DNA of 28,985 nucleotides from Apostichopus parvimensis. Lineage: Eukaryota > Echinodermata > Holothuroidea > Aspidochirotida > Stichopodidae. The notes beneath the pieces are model-generated. The model worked only from the letters and a program-made list of their open reading frames with translations, ran no database searches and was not told where the DNA came from. This document shows, piece after piece, positions 28,719 to 28,985 of this stretch; the first letter of the stretch is position 1, and the number at the start of each line of letters is the position of its first letter. The stretch covers positions 47,495-76,479 of the forward strand of contig KN883367.1 of assembly GCA_000934455.1 (NCBI GenBank), in the 5' to 3' direction. Made by a program: the position numbers and the translations under genes.

Positions 28719-28816
28719 ACATGGGCGGCGATCATGGGGGGGATGTGGGGGACATGTCCCCCCCAATATTTTAGGTGGGGGGATATAGTATGTAATATCC
28801 CCCCAATATTTGGTGG
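28719..28816. mobile_element. DNA-transposon end with G/C hairpins
   Basis: CATGGGCGGCGATCATGGGG begins a G-rich segment. It contains the 16-bp perfect palindrome GGGGGACATGTCCCCC (28747-28762) and the inverted pair GGGGGGATAT / ATATCCCCCC (28777-28786, 28795-28804; 8-base loop). TCCCCCCAATATTT occurs twice. It resembles the ends at 8577 and 21043 in base order; the other end lies outside the window or is lost. Confidence 0.55.
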
Positions 28817-28985
28817 CAGAGTTTTTTTGTGTGGCTATAAATAGAAAATAATGCGTGAGATTATTTATCCAAATCATATTTGGTGGTGGCTAAAACTTCA
28901 TCCAACACATGCTGCATGAGGTAAATGACTCTTCGTGGTCGTTTCTGTGACCTGTGACCGTATAGCATGTTGTCACTCATGATTA
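28817..28985. other. Window edge, no feature
   Basis: Nothing recognised. Confidence 0.4.

Overview
The window looks like nuclear DNA of a marine invertebrate animal, most likely an echinoderm and possibly a sea cucumber. This is an inference from repeat style: short tRNA-derived SINEs, a SINE whose 3' end carries a GCGCATA...TATGCGC hairpin followed by (TAA)n, period-10 TGACCT repeats, and CAGTGGCG-type elements with G and C runs. The DNA is AT-rich, no ATG-initiated open frame exceeds 135 codons, and there is no operon-like spacing, so a prokaryotic or viral origin is excluded. No complete protein-coding gene could be recognised. The stretch is best read as intergenic and/or intronic sequence rich in repeats.

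Left third (1-10 kb): a 62-bp element with CAGTGGCG-type ends (483-544), a period-10 TGACCT repeat fragment (about 1340), an array of about 25 copies of a 21-bp unit (2732-3259), a SINE 3' end (3504), a possible minus-strand exon (6003-6186), a 70/82-bp tandem repeat (6820-7105), two perfect TGACGTCA palindromes ahead of a 51-bp tandem array (8225-8505), and a 307-bp hAT-like MITE with a perfect 8-bp target duplication (8577-8883).

Middle (10-18.3 kb): three copies of one tRNA-derived SINE (10562, 11382, 14612). A frameshifted reverse-transcriptase relic of an L1/Tx1-like LINE lies at 11605-13125 and runs directly into a second TGACCT repeat. A 78/86-bp tandem repeat at 14403-14890 is split by one of the SINEs. 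A second, longer SINE family has a full copy at 16240-16612. A third TGACCT repeat (17766-18060) and weak minus-strand exon candidates follow.

Right third (18.3-29 kb): an exact 144-bp duplication leads into a roughly 1-kb satellite-like array of 21-bp monomers in variable higher-order units (18695-19990). Beyond it are CAGTGGTG-type DNA-transposon debris (20.2-21.9 kb), a 46/47-bp repeat (22.86-23.0 kb), two short plus-strand ORFs with hydrophobic N-terminal segments (23416 and 25638), one minus-strand terminal-exon candidate (24642-24764), two minus-oriented tRNA-Lys-like SINE copies (27.3-27.7 kb), a three-unit TGACCT tandem repeat (28190-28640) and a G/C-hairpin element end (28719-28816).

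Functionally the window is dominated by selfish and tandem DNA. The most distinctive observations are the period-10 TGACCT repeat family at four loci, two 21-bp arrays 16 kb apart that share a core, the datable nesting of a SINE in a tandem array, and the readable LINE relic. All gene calls are low-confidence exon candidates that need transcript or homology evidence.
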